A DNA stretch of 64,000 nt from assembly GCA_033026295.1 (NCBI GenBank), contig JAUPFM010000112.1:36027-100026 (forward strand). The letters are read 5' to 3'. Shown here in pieces: positions 45,785-58,399 of the stretch. A model generated the notes under the pieces. That model ran no database searches and had not been told where the DNA came from. It saw nothing but the letters and a program-made list of their open reading frames with translations. The position numbers and the translations under genes are program-made. Each line of letters begins with the position of its first letter. Position 1 is the first letter of the stretch. This DNA is from Channa striata. Its lineage: Eukaryota; Chordata; Actinopteri; Anabantiformes; Channidae.

Positions 45785-47890
45785 TGAATCCATCTCACCT
45801 GTAACTGTTAACCAACTCTGTGGCGACTCTTTTCCTGAGCACTGACACTTGTAGAAACCTTCATCTGACTTTGACACTGCAGAAATATTCAGCTCCTGTC
45901 TGGTGTCATTTTGTCTGACTTTGTCATTTTGATAGAAAATCACATTGGAAACAAAGTTTGTGTTTCTGAATTTGCAGCCAACAGTAACAGACTGTCCTTC
46001 AGTCACAGGATGGACAGGACTCACCAGGACAACACCATAATACTCATCTGTAACACAATAATGAACATTTTATCAAATAAAAAACTGCTTCCTTACATTT
46101 ACTGGAATAAATTTAAAGCAAAATGAACAATTGTGATAACTGAGAGGAAACTGGATGTAAAACCCAAACTAATTATAGTAACAATTTGTGACTAGGAACT
46201 TTTTGAAAACAGAATAAGAAAAAAAATGTGACAGTGATGATGTTTACAAGTCGTGGCTTGACCAGTTACAGTAGATCTATAGTTAATAAGCACTTTATTC
46301 AGCTCAAAGGAATCAAACCTTAAACTTTTGTATTGGTTTGTTAAAAACTGAGACTTTTTCTGTTGGTAAATTTGGGAATAAATTGTTTTGTAAACGAAGG
46401 AAGTAAGTGAACTCAGACCTGCTACCAAGATGATTATCGTATTATTAGACTTTTGTCTGTTTTTGTCATGTTACTTCATATTTAATTTCCAATTGCAGTT
46501 AGTCATTGAACAGACACTTTGATCCCAAACAAGTAAGGAGCAAACATCAGGGGCATGTTGGGGTTCAGTGTTTTGCCCAAAGACACTTGAGCATGTGACC
46601 ACTGTCCACTACTCAGTTTGATCTGGGTATTAAAGTTCATAACAGGATGTTGACACATGGATGTTTCAGTGAAAGAAATGTACAAAGTGAATCAAACATA
46701 CTGTGGACAGTGATGTTGACTGAATTACTGAACTCTCCTGATCCAGACTCACACCAGTACACTGCAGTACCAGACCGGGAGGAGGAGATTTTACATGTGG
46801 ATCCAGTCATTGTCCCCAGTAGGAGCAGGGAGACAGAGGGACGTCCTCAGGAACCTCCTCACTGTCCACTCAGTAGAGTTTCCCTCACAGCTCAGAGACA
46901 CAGAGTCAGAGGTGAAGTGTTGAACTCTGTCAGGATTCACTGTGAGAGACGCTGATGGACCAACATCTGAAAAACACGACAAAAGAAATAAAACCAAGTT
47001 CAAAGACACGATGATTAAAATAGCACATTACAAAGGCCTATGATATTCATCTACTTCAGTTTCTTGTCACTGAGGATCAGAGCAAACTGCAGCGTTTTCA
47101 TCAAACTGTGATTTCTACCTTAAAAGCTTCTTACAGTTTGTGTCTGTTTCAAATGACGTAAGAAAGTGACAACAGCAGCTGTGACATGTTAAACTGCTGT
47201 TACCTTCCATCTTTACACAATATTTTATTTACCACTAATGAATTTGTCAGTATTTGACTGTCTCACAGTGACTGTTTCCTCTTATGTATCAGAGTTGGTC
47301 TGATATTAAGTAAAACTAATAGTCAAAAGTACAAGTTCTCATTGTACATAAATCTCATTTGTGTGTGTGACCAGATGTTAGATAAACCCCGCCCAAAAAA
47401 AGAGAAAAAAAGACCCACACAACAATCAATTCATGTTTTCTACTGGTAGAGCATGAATGTACAGGACACATTGAATTATCAACATGGGAACTGGACACTG
47501 CAAGTTGTTCATGAGACAAATGATGAACTGAGGTGACGACTTTTCATCTGCTTATTCCGAGAAAACAGGAAACCAACTGACCTCCAGACCAGACAAACTG
47601 TGGTTCACTGTGATCAGTGTAATACACTGGGTCTCCTCTTCCAGCTCTACACACATGTCCTGCTGTGTGTGTCTGTCCATGAAGGACGTAGGAATTGTGT
47701 CCAGTCCCAGTGTCTCTAGCAGGTAGCAGCTCATATCTGTAGGATTTGTGTGACAGATCAGGAACAGCCTTATACCAGTAGAACCTCCATCCTGCAGATG
47801 GATGTTCAAGCTCACAGTTCAGAGTCACTGAGGCTCCAGGACTCAGCCATGATGGAGACACACTGAGGACAGGTCTGGGTTTATCTGTTG
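45785..47890 (-). repeat. Segment nearly identical to gene B 15885-17820
   Basis: It covers three Ig exons plus their introns. Introns match as closely as exons (compare 17000-17480 with 47060-47540). Differences are an extra stretch of roughly 150-180 bp at about 46215-46400, scattered substitutions, and single-base deletions near 46816 and 46852. Similarity to gene B stops just past the 303-nt exon's acceptor at 47884/17816. Beyond it gene C instead resembles gene E (63960). Confidence 0.85.
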
Positions 47891-48249
47891 GGAAATTATT
47901 TTTTGAGAATGAAAATGTCTTGTCCAAGTTTAGTTTGGACTATGTTTTGATGCATTCAGTTTAGAATAAAACCATAAATATGGTCATTATGGTCCATGTA
48001 CAGTCATTTAAATTTAAATGAATTAAAATGGATAAATAATTAATATCACTGAATCTTTCGGTGGAATAACTTTTCTGCGACACAAAATGCTTATTTTATC
48101 AATGTGATTTGCATTATGAATATACATATATATATTTTATGTAGTGTAATAAGTGCCTAATTGTCTTGAGAATAAATAATATCTAACCAAGGTCGATTAT
48201 ATACAAAATATCTACACAATAATAGATAAAATACATACATTCCACTTAC

Positions 48250-51200
48250 ATCTCACAGTCAGTCTGATGGGATCACTCCATGCTGTAGAGGAGTAAAAGT
48301 ATTTTTCTCTTTACCTCTACACCAGTAGTTTCCACTTCTGAGAAATGAAGCAGTGAAAACCCAACGTTCACTGTGTTCTACAGTTTTCTCAGAGCTGTCT
48401 GTTTTCCATTCATACTCCCAATCAGTGTCTCCACCACCTTGGATCTCACATGTTAGATTAATCTTCTCCCCACTGAATATCTGAGGCCAGTTGGGCTGCT
48501 GAGTTACAACAGCCTTGTTGGAAACTGTTACCACCAAACAAACATAAAATCAAAGACATAAAATCTTAATAAATAATCACTGATAAAAATGATAATTCAT
48601 TAATTTGTGTCATTTTATTCCAAATAAATCACTGCACTCACCTCTTCTCTCAACAGTGACAGTCTCACTGTCCTCTGTGTAGTAACCTGAGGTTCCTCTT
48701 CCTCCTCTGCAGGAATAGATGCCTCCTTCTGAAATACTGATGGTGTCTGCTCCACCTGTTCTTATAGTCTGAGCTGTAGAAAACTCTGAGGTCTGTTTGA
48801 ACCAGTCATATTTCCAGCTCTCAGAGTCGTCCACAGAGCAGCTCAGTGTCACAGTGTCTCCTGCTGCTATGACTGTCCTGTCTGCTCTCACTGAGGCTCT
48901 GGGTTTATGTTCTGTTCAATTCACAGAGACAAAGAAACAATTCAGTGGATAAATGTTCCACATTTAATTTACATGTTGTTTCATTTGCAGAATAATTTAG
49001 CTGCTTTCTGATCCTAACAGACCCATGAGGACTAACTCACTACAAAAATTCAGATCCAAGTAAGATTTTAAAAAGTGACTCAAACCAGAACCAATATTTC
49101 AAAAATGACTTTTATTCCAGAAAAAGTGGCCATGATTTTTCATCTTCTTGTTGTGCAGCTGTGAACTGTGCAGGATATAAAAATCTATGTGACTCCTAGT
49201 GGTTTAAAAAACATGATGACACAGACTAATAAACAACCGTCCTCATTAATGGATCTTTATTTCTGTTGCAGCCACCGACATAAAAAGTCAAACATGTAAA
49301 AGAAGTTCACAAACTAACCCAGACTAAAACTAACACACACATTAGCCGCCTCACAGTCACAGTGCAACATAATCCCAACAGTTCAGACTCGTCTCAGCAG
49401 CCTGATGGTTCACATGTAAATCTACAGTGTTCCAGAAAACGTGGCCACATGTCACGATCTCTCTCTTCCTCCTTCATGTCTTATGATTTCTGTATTTCTA
49501 CACTGACTGAAGGTAAAATGCTGCTTTAAATAATTTTTAAGTATCATGTATTTTACACAGTCAGTGCTAGTCCATATTAAATCTTTGTGTATTATTGAAC
49601 CATGAATTATAGATTTTTTTAAGTTCTGTTGAAGCAAATAAAGTAAATGTCTTATTGTTTTTAAGTTAAATATGTAAATTTCCCAATCTGTATTGTACAC
49701 AGAAAGTTACTGTATGTGTTTAACTTTTATATTTAGCTGAATAAATATATTCTAAATCTACAATATTCTAAAAAGTTTCTTATTTTTATTAATTTGCTCC
49801 AAAATTTAAAACAAACTGAATTTAGCTTTAAGTTTCCAGGATGGAGCAACATTTCTGTTTTTTTATTTACACAGACAAATGAAAACATCATAAATAATTT
49901 TTGTTCAAGATGAAACAAGGTCCAGCTCACCTGATACTGTCAGTGTGACGACATTACTCCACTCTGTTGATGAGTGAGAGTCTGTTTTACCCCGACACCT
50001 GTAGTTTCCACTGTGGGACCTTGTAGCTCCAATGATCCTAATTTCATTTGGTTCTGGAGATGTGACTCTGTTTGTTGGTCTCCATTCATACGTCCACTTA
50101 GTTGGTCCACGATCCTGGATCTCACATCTGACTGTGACTGTTTCACCAGTGTATATCAGAGGCCAGTTGGGATCCAGAGTCACAGCGGCTCTGATGGAAA
50201 CTATTCACATAAAACACAGTTTTTCACAAACAGCTTTTGTCTAAAACACTGTTTTGTGAAGCAGCAGATCAGTGAAAAATCTTTGTGAGGTTAATAAACG
50301 AGAGCCTGACAATTTCATGAACATCACAAGTAGGTTAAAACAAAAAAAAAACAGCAAAATAAACACTGATAAATATGTCGTTAATAAAAAATCTATTAGA
50401 AAACAATCCAACACTATGTTTAAGGGGGAACATCTGCCAAGTCTCAGTAATATTTACATGAAACTGTGATAGTGTGAGTGCTGATTAATTTCAGATAAAT
50501 CACTACATGAAGGATTAAAATCATCAGAACAACAAGAGCTACTGCTACAAAATTATTATTCTGTTTATGTATTAAAATGTGTCTTTTCTACACTGCTGAA
50601 AAACACATAAACATATTAACAGAATGTTTTAAAGAACAAATTAAGTGTTTGATTTATTTTTAATAAACTCACTTATTTTATTAATCCTCACTGTCTGGCT
50701 GTTCTGTGTGTAGTAAACTGGGTTTCCTCTTCCTCCTCTGCACCTGTAGATTCCTCCCTGTGAGACACTGATTCGTCCATTCGTGTGGGAAACAGCATCT
50801 TGTGTCAGAGGTTCAAACAATCTATCACCTCTGTACCAGTGATATGTCCAACCAGATGATGGGTTCACAGAGCAGCTCAGGGTCACGCTGCCTCCTACTG
50901 GAATATCACTGCTGTCAGCTCTTATTTGGGCCTTTGGTTCAGCTGCTGTTGAGTTTAGAACAAACACATCAAAACATAATTACTGTCACTATTAATGACA
51001 ATTTAAATAAGTAGAAAATAATTGCTAAACACAATTAAATGTTGATACAAAACAATTGTGCCATTTTTTTATATTATCACTGTGATCAGCATTATGAAAT
51101 TTGTCTCTTGGTCAGAAACTCTGATCAAATTTATAACTCTTTTATCCTAATAATCTTTTTTCAGATTGATTTTACGTACCTTGTCACCTGTAGTCAACAC

Positions 51201-54200
51201 CAATGAAATACAAATAAAAATAAACACAATATTTCTTTGAAATTAATAATAATACTGTTATGTTGATCCTACAATAGTGACTGATAAACTGTTTGTGGCC
51301 TCATCCTTCATATTGGATCGTTATAATATACATAGAATTAACACATTTTATTGAATATGGGAATCACAAATATGAACTGCAACATAACATTAACTCTGAG
51401 ACAGAACCAGTGACATAAAACCTCGGATAAGATTTAAATGGGGAGCTGATGGTTAGAGACACTTTTTACAAGGATCATCACAGTTAGTGACTGAAATATT
51501 TTTCATGGGTTATTTTACAGAATTGGAAGAAGATGTAAATGCAGCAGTTGGATTTTGACATATTTCAAGCTCCAGGCAGGTGGATTGTCCATGAATAAAG
51601 CTGATAGTGAACAAGCATCTGTCCTGGATGTGACACTAGACTCTGCTCACCTTCACCTGGTATCTACACACTCACACACTCGATGTCTCTGTCAGCTCTC
51701 ATACCTGCACTTTCCCTCCCTGTCTCTCCTCCTCTGCCTCTTTCTGTCTCACATGGTTGGATGATTTTGTCCCTGTTCTGAGACACTCTGTCAACTCTTT
51801 TAATTCCATCTTCACACGCTGTTTTGCTTTATTAGCCTAGTTTTTGTTTGTTCCATAACTCGTGTCCACCCCTTGTTAATGTAGACACCTGTTCATGATT
51901 GGCCCTTTTAGTCTCGTAGTCTAATGACTTTTAGTTTCTTAGTTCACTCAGTTTAGCTCCCAGGTCGTTTTCCCTTATTCTTGCAGTTGTTGTTCTACCC
52001 TTATTAGAAACGTTTGTATTAGATATCATTAATCTATCTTTACAAACAGGATATGTACAAAAGGCCTATAAGGTAGCTGTAATCAAACATCTACTTAAAA
52101 AACCTAGTCTGGATCCAGATGTCTTAGCCAATTACAGACCAATATCCAATCTCCCCTTTATTTCTAAAATACTTTGACATTTGACACCATTGATCACAGA
52201 ATATTATTACAGAGACTAGAACATGTTATTGGAATTAAAGGAACTGCACTAAATTGGTTTAAATAGTATCTATCAGATAGATTCCAATTTGTTCATGTTA
52301 ATGATGAATCTTCCACATACAGAAAAGTTAGTTATGGAGTTCCACAAGGCTCTGTATTAGGACCAATACTCTTTACTCTATATATGTCTCCCCTTGGCAA
52401 CATTATTAGAAAACACACTGTAAATTTTCACTGCTACACTGATGACACGCAGTTATATCTATCTATGAAACCTGATGAAACAAATCAATTAATCAAACTA
52501 CAAGCATGTTTAAAAGACATAAGGGACTGGATGACGTATAATTTCCTTCTTCTAAACTCAGATAAAAGTGAAGTTATTGTATTTGGACCTAAAAGTCTAA
52601 GAAACATGTTTTCTAACCATATCGCTACTTTAGATGACATGACTCTTGCCCCAGTAGTACTGCAAGGAATCTCAGAGTCATTTTTGACCAGGATTTGTCA
52701 TTTACCTCACATATAAAACAAATCTCTAGAACAGATTTCTTCCACCTAAGAAACATTGCCAAAATTAGGAGCATCCTCTCTCAAAGTGATGCTGAAAAAC
52801 TGGTTCATGCATTTGTTACTTCTAGATTGGACTACTGTAATTCTGTACTTTCAGGCTGCCCCAGTAACTCTCTAAAAAGCCTCCAATTAATCCAAAATAC
52901 TGCACCAAGATTACTGACTGGTATTGGTAAGAGAGATCATTTCATTTCACCTTCATTAGCTTCTCTCCATTGGCTTCCCATTAAATTTAGAATATAATTT
53001 AAAACCCTTCTTCTTACCTATAAAGCTCTAAACAGTTAAGCCCCATCATATCTAAAAGATCTCATTGTACCATATCATGCTACTAGACCACTTCTGTCCC
53101 AAAATGCAGGCCTACTTATGGTTCCCAGAATTTCCAAAAGTAGAATGGGAGACAGAGCCTTTAGCTATCAAGCTCCTCTCCTGTGGAACCAGCTCCCAGT
53201 CCAGATTCGGGAAGCAGACACCCTCTCAGCTTTTAAGACTAGTCTCAAAACCTTCCTCTTCGATAAAGCTTATAGTTGGTTATAGTCCTGCTGCTATAGG
53301 CTCAGACCGCTGGGGACTCTGCACTGTTCCACTTTCCTCTTCTCTTCATTCTATCCTCTCACCCCACATCTATAATGTCACCACTGTATGACATTAACTC
53401 TGTATCTTCTTTGTCCCGTAGTCGTCTTTCTCCCTCTCTGTCCCCTTCTCTCTGTCCCTGTCTTCAGGTGTCCCCGGATTTGGAGCTGTGTGTCCTCCAG
53501 TGTGCAGCTACTGGTCCTACTAACCCGCCCAATGTTTTGTTGTTCCTTTCGTTGCTCTTTTCTTTTCTCTCTCCACTTTCCACTCAGCCCAACCGGGCAA
53601 GGCAGATGGCCGCCCACCCTGAGCCTGGTTCTGCTGGAGGTTTCTTCCATTAAAGGGAGTTTTTCCTCTCCACTGTTGCCTATGGCTGCTCAAGGGGATT
53701 TGTTGGGTTTCTCTAAATGTTTGTATAGTCTTGACTTTATTATGTAAAGTGCATTGTGATGACCTTGTTGTAAACTGGCGCTATATAAATAAAGTTGAAT
53801 TGAATTGTTTAGTTGATCTGACTCTGGTTATCTTCTTCATTCTGATTTTGTTTCTGTTCATAGTAGTTTTGTCGTTCTTCTCGACAGGAATTTTTGTTGA
53901 TCTTTTTAATATCGTGTGCATTTTCAAATTAACCACTTTTATTTACCAGACTGTTCGTTAGAACCTGGTCTAAGGAACAGTCTGGTAAATAAACATTCTG
54001 GTAAATAATGTAAATTTAACATTTTACATTTGATTCAAAATTTGACACAGATGCGTTGTTCTTTGTAACACATTATTTTAATACCATGATGTTACAACCT
54101 TTAATTATGTGGAAACTCTAGAGAATAATATTACTTGAGGTCAAATCTCTCAAACGATTGTGTTAATGACTACTTTCAAAGTTCGTGGTACAGATGACAT

Positions 54201-56290
54201 CATCATGATCTCATCATCACAGTGTCATTAAACATGTTCTGTACCATCTTGCTTTTTTATATAACCAGGCTAAAATTAAGTCTTAATTTATCCATTTGTA
54301 GAAACATAAAAATCACGAGTTGATGTAACATAGAAGAACAAGCAACTATCAGATGAAGGAATAACATCTTTGATTAGTTTAGTGTTTGAATTTTTGTCTC
54401 CACTGTCCAAAAGTTATAACAACATAAGTGAACTTTCCACAACATGTCTTCTGCAAATAAAATAATATAAATAAAAATTTCAAAGGAGACAAAATAACTA
54501 TAATACTGCATTTCCTGAAGAAAATGTGTGTGATTCCTGAAAGCTAAGCTGCTGCAAACAGCTGCTGCAAAACTGTTTGAGTAACGCTGAGATTAAAAAT
54601 GAAAATAATGTAAAATATTAATATAAATTAGCTATCAGCACACAAATCAACAGGCATCATCTCCAAACAAGTTTTAACCACATAGAGTTGAACGGTGTTT
54701 CTAGCTGTGAGCGTTTAGGACTAGATGCAGGGTCGTAAAACGCACGGAAAAAAAACACATAATAATAATAATAATATTAATAACAAAGCAACAATAATAA
54801 TAATATAATAATATACACAATAATAATATAATACTAATAATAATATAATATAATATAATATATATATAATATAATATATATATAATATAATATAATATAA
54901 TATAATATAATATAATATAATATAATATAATATAATATAATAATATAACAATAATAATAACAATAAATACTGGAAACAACATTATCACTTAACAAACACA
55001 ACAAATATATGACTTACGTGTCACAGTCAGTGTGGTGGGTTCACTCCACTCTGTAGAGCAGACGAGTCCTGTGTCTTTGTCCCCTTACACATGTAGTCCC
55101 CACTGCTGGACACACGGAAAGTCAAGGACTTCCTGTTTGTCCTGTGTGTGGTTGACCTGCTTTGTCTCCATTCATACTCCCACCCAGTTTCTCCACCGTC
55201 CTGGATCTCACATCTGAGGGTGATCGTCTCACCACTGAACATCTGAGGCCAGTTGTGTTGTAGAGTCACAGAGACAGAATTGGAAACTAATAGATACAAA
55301 TAGAATCATCAGATCAACAGAGAAACTTCACATGTAGAAACTGTGATCAGGAATGGATGTTTTTTTATCACCAACACAATAATTAAACTCACAAGTTATT
55401 TTAATGCTGACGTCAGAACTTATATCAGAGTAAAAATCTGGTCGTCCTCTTCGTCCTCTGCACCTGTAGATGCCTCCTTGTGAAACACGGATAATTCTGT
55501 CTCCTTCACCAGCTGTTGTGATCTGATTTTCATTAATAATATGAGGTTCGTCTGAACCAGTCATATTTCCAGCCATCAGAGACGTCTACAGAGCAGCTCA
55601 GTGTCACGCTGCCTCCTACTGGTATGTTTGTTGGTCCTGGTGTCAGTGTGGCCCTGGGTTTGTCTGCAGTTAGGAAAATGGAAAATAAAAATAACATAAA
55701 ACGTGAATTATTTGTTATGTTTTCATTTCATCTTAGGTATGTACCTTTCCATTATAACATGAAAACAAACTGCAGGTACACAAATTGTTTTTTCGTGGTT
55801 CTTTTTGTATTATATTGTCCCAAATGAAACATTTGTTTTCAGGAAAGGAAAAAAATCTTTGATCCTGGTCATTGTTTCAGGATATTCTATTAGCTGTTTC
55901 AGCAAAAGAAAAATATTTTTGTTGTTAAATTTACCTTTGTATTCACATCTTACAATAAACATGAATAGAATATATTAATAAGGCTGTTTGTTTGTAAATA
56001 TGGTAAAACACTGATGACTCACCTGATACATGTAAAGAGACGTTGTTACTGCTCTCTTTTAATATATGATTCTATGTGACGACCAAAGCACTGGTAAACA
56101 CCACTGTGGCCTGTAGAAAGACTTGATAATGTGTAGAGTTTATGTAAATTATACTGAAGAAATTCTCGACCGTCTCTCTTGATTTTATAAAACCAGTCAG
56201 TGTCTTTTCCTTCCTTCATGTCACATATGAAGGTCACTGACTCTCCAGTAAAAAACATGGACCAGCTGGACTCAAGGGTCAGAACAGCAT
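48250..56290 (-). CDS. Gene C distal Ig exons (seven)
   Basis: First Ig 56023-56290 (V-L-T-L-E-S-S-W; one extra base near 56055 shifts the frame before its last strand). 55393-55663 is KPxx-type, frameshifted after W-F-R-R-T. 55018-55286 is PNW-type (H-N-W-P-Q-M), frameshifted after C-K-G. 50673-50945 is KPxx-type and open, nearly identical to 18383-18655. 49931-50200 is PNW-type and open. 48642-48911 is KPxx-type and open, with its acceptor moved three bases. 48250-48524 is PNW-type, frameshifted after C-R-G-K. The alternating order shows tandem duplication of a two-exon unit. Confidence 0.7.
51060..52009. other. Gene C intron, no exon seen
   Basis: AT-rich at first, then T/C-rich sequence of repeat character (51660-52010), possibly a retroelement end abutting the L2 copy. 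No receptor exon was recognised. Confidence 0.4.
52010..53808 (+). mobile_element. L2-type LINE, antisense in a gene C intron
   Basis: 5'-truncated copy of the same family as 25279-27559. RT blocks include Y-G-V-P-Q-G-S-V-L-G-P near 52335, D-D-T-Q-L-Y-L near 52440 and L-L-N-S-D-K near 52550. It ends GGCGCTATATAAATAAAGTT then GAATTGAATTG. An internal deletion joins motif 1 to the F-D-T-I-D-H block near 52174. Stops and frame changes make it dead. Confidence 0.85.
54761..54963. repeat. AT-rich simple repeat (ATAAT/ATATA)
   Basis: About 200 bp of (TAATA)n and (TATAA)n in a gene C intron, 55 bp from the donor of Ig exon 55018-55286. Frames reading through it are artefacts. Confidence 0.9.
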
Positions 56291-57181
56291 CTAAAAGCCG
56301 ACAAAAGTAGAACAACAACAAAACAGAGTTAGCAACATAAAACATTGTTAAAAAAATGTTTTAATTACAATATGTTAGGAAACATAACGTTGAAAATTGG
56401 AGAAAAATAAACATGAATAAATTGTAGATTCAACTTATTAGGGTTATTTCTATTAAAGCAAAGAACAATGTCAGTGTGTCACTACTGCACCATGACACAG
56501 AACTGAACAGACTAAAGGTTAAGATATAATTGTGACTATGACGTGATCTAGGAATCTGCTGATGATATGAGTATGAATTTTAAAAAGTCAGATATTGTAG
56601 CTGTTACACTATTTAAACTACAGTAAATTAAACTGTATGTTTCAATTCTATATACAGTAAATATCATCACAGTCAATCAGAAGGTTTAAAATATTAGTTT
56701 TGCAGTGATTCATTTATTAACCAAACAGGATATAGTAAGAAAACTGATAATATAATATAGATGATAGAGTATAGCAATGTGCCTCTGTAACAAAACTCGT
56801 AAAAATATCTTCATTCTTTACCCAGAGAGACTTTGCTAATATTAGTTCTACATATTATCCAACTGTGAATATACCAAATGTTTCAGGAAACTAGTTTCAG
56901 CTGTTTGTCACCTGGCTGCTGCACAAGTGACCTGGTTTAACATAGTGTTAGTTCATGGTGAGGAGGGATGTGACCAATGCAGCGTCAACTTGGGGAGACA
57001 GGACATGTGGGGACACATTCAGCAGCTTTGACATGAAGCATCTTCTACTTTTAATTCAAATCTGTTCACAACATGAAGGATTAACATCATCAGAACAATA
57101 AGAGCTGCTGCTACAAATTACTGCGGATAAACACATAAACATATTAACAGAATGTTTTTATGAACAAATCACTGAACTCAC

Positions 57182-57279
57182 CAATTTTCTCAACACTGAC
57201 TTTATTGCTGAGTTGTGTGAAGAACAGTGGATCTCCTCTCGCTCCTCTGCAGGAGTAAAAACCTCCTTCTGACACTGGA
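57182..57279 (-). pseudogene. Relic 3' half of a KPxx-type Ig exon
   Basis: It has an intact GTGAGT donor and the C-R-G-A-R-G-D-P strand (compare 21376-21480 of gene B), but no 5' half or acceptor. It lies in the gene C intron between the second leader exon and the first Ig exon, so gene C once had, or received, another Ig exon here. Confidence 0.65.
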
Positions 57280-58294
57280 AAACTCTGCCTCGGTCTTTCT
57301 TTACCAAGACCTGAGATTCTTTTAAACTTAAACTTTTTTACTTTATTTTTAATCTAGTTTTACCCAGTTTTGCGCCATTGCCACATAGTTATGAAATCTC
57401 ACAAAAATTAACACACTGACTCCAAACCAACAGTAGCTGATTAGAGTGAACAGCCCTCTGTATGTGACCATCATTTTGTTCTGTTAACATGATTAAAGAA
57501 AAGTAGAACATGTACAAGTCTGTATGAAAGTTATACTCTGCTCTGTGAGGGTCAACGCAGCACTCTTTCTTCAGTGCTATTAAAGACAATTTTGGGCACA
57601 AATCTGGTCATTTCTGTTTATAAATGAAGTAAAAACTATATCATATGAGCGCAGAGGCTCTCATGTTAAAATATCATACTGTTTAAAATATTATATTAGC
57701 TAGAAGCAAAAAAAAGACAGTTGTTACCTTCTGTATTTCCGTAGATGAGTGTGATTGACACTGAAATAAAGTTTAAAACCTCATCAAACATGATCAATCT
57801 GACAGCAACTCAAAATCATAATCAGCAAATTTTATGAGATAACATTATTGAAAGCACATGTTTCAAAGTATGTACATTATTGAATTATTTACATTCAAAA
57901 TCTACAGACATAACAGCAGCTTTGCTTAGAGCAAAAACTGTACAAACATTGTTCATCATAGATGATTGTTCTGTTACGTATTTAGCTCAGTCCTCCACCC
58001 TGAACCAAGACAAACCAACAACCACCATGATGCTTATTAATCATCATGTTAGTTAGAAAACAAGAGTTTGTGTGTGAAAGTCAATATGTTGATAGAAAGT
58101 GACTGATGTACTCACAGAATAATGACAGTACACAGAACAACGTGTGTCCCATCTTCACATGCAGAGCAACACTGTCACTCTGCTGTTTGTCCTTTACATT
58201 AACACATGTAACACAGCAAAGACACAAACAACAAAGACAAGTTATGTTTTATAGAAATGCATCAGATAAAGTGCAGCCTCTCTGTTCTTCCTTC

Positions 58295-58365
58295 CTTTTT
58301 ATGTGACACACAGTCATCTACCACAGTTTTAACCACAACATATTTACTGCACGTTCACACTTCCT
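58295..58365 (-). promoter_or_regulatory. Gene C candidate core promoter: TATA-like ATAAAAAG and Ets-like AGGAAGTG
   Basis: ATAAAAAGGAAGGAAG begins at about 58302 on the minus strand, 150 bases upstream of the leader ATG (58152). AGGAAGTG lies at 58358-58365. The motifs and spacing are the same as for gene A. Assigned by motif only. Confidence 0.4.
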
Positions 58366-58399
58366 GTTCACCACTAAAATACAACAAGTTGTGTAAGAT

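Larger units (their letters stand above)
43358..58152 (-). pseudogene. Gene C: ten-Ig-domain Fc receptor-like gene with ITIM-type tail and several frameshifts
   Basis: Exons: leader 58116-58152, 57728-57760; Ig 56023-56290, 55393-55663, 55018-55286, 50673-50945, 49931-50200, 48642-48911, 48250-48524, 47582-47884, 46702-46966, 45799-46047; TM 45519-45635; microexon 45358-45373; tail 45202-45269, 44971-45021, 44805-44861, 44659-44718, 44227-44289, 43488-43553; stop 43358-43360. Exon order and phases match gene B, with two more Ig domains. Five Ig exons carry single-base indels (56.05, 55.55, 55.09, 48.31 kb, and two near 46.8 kb). The other five, the TM and the whole tail are open. VTYSVI, LTYAQI and LVYSEV fit the ITIM pattern, so the ancestral role is an inhibitory leukocyte receptor (inference). 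It is a pseudogene if the indels are real. If they are assembly errors, it is a functional receptor longer than gene B. An L2 copy sits antisense in the intron between the third and fourth Ig exons. Confidence 0.65.

Noticed and set aside
54701..54988. Minus-strand frames of 80-95 codons rich in I and Y
   Set aside because: They are the translation of an AT simple repeat with no splice or domain context.
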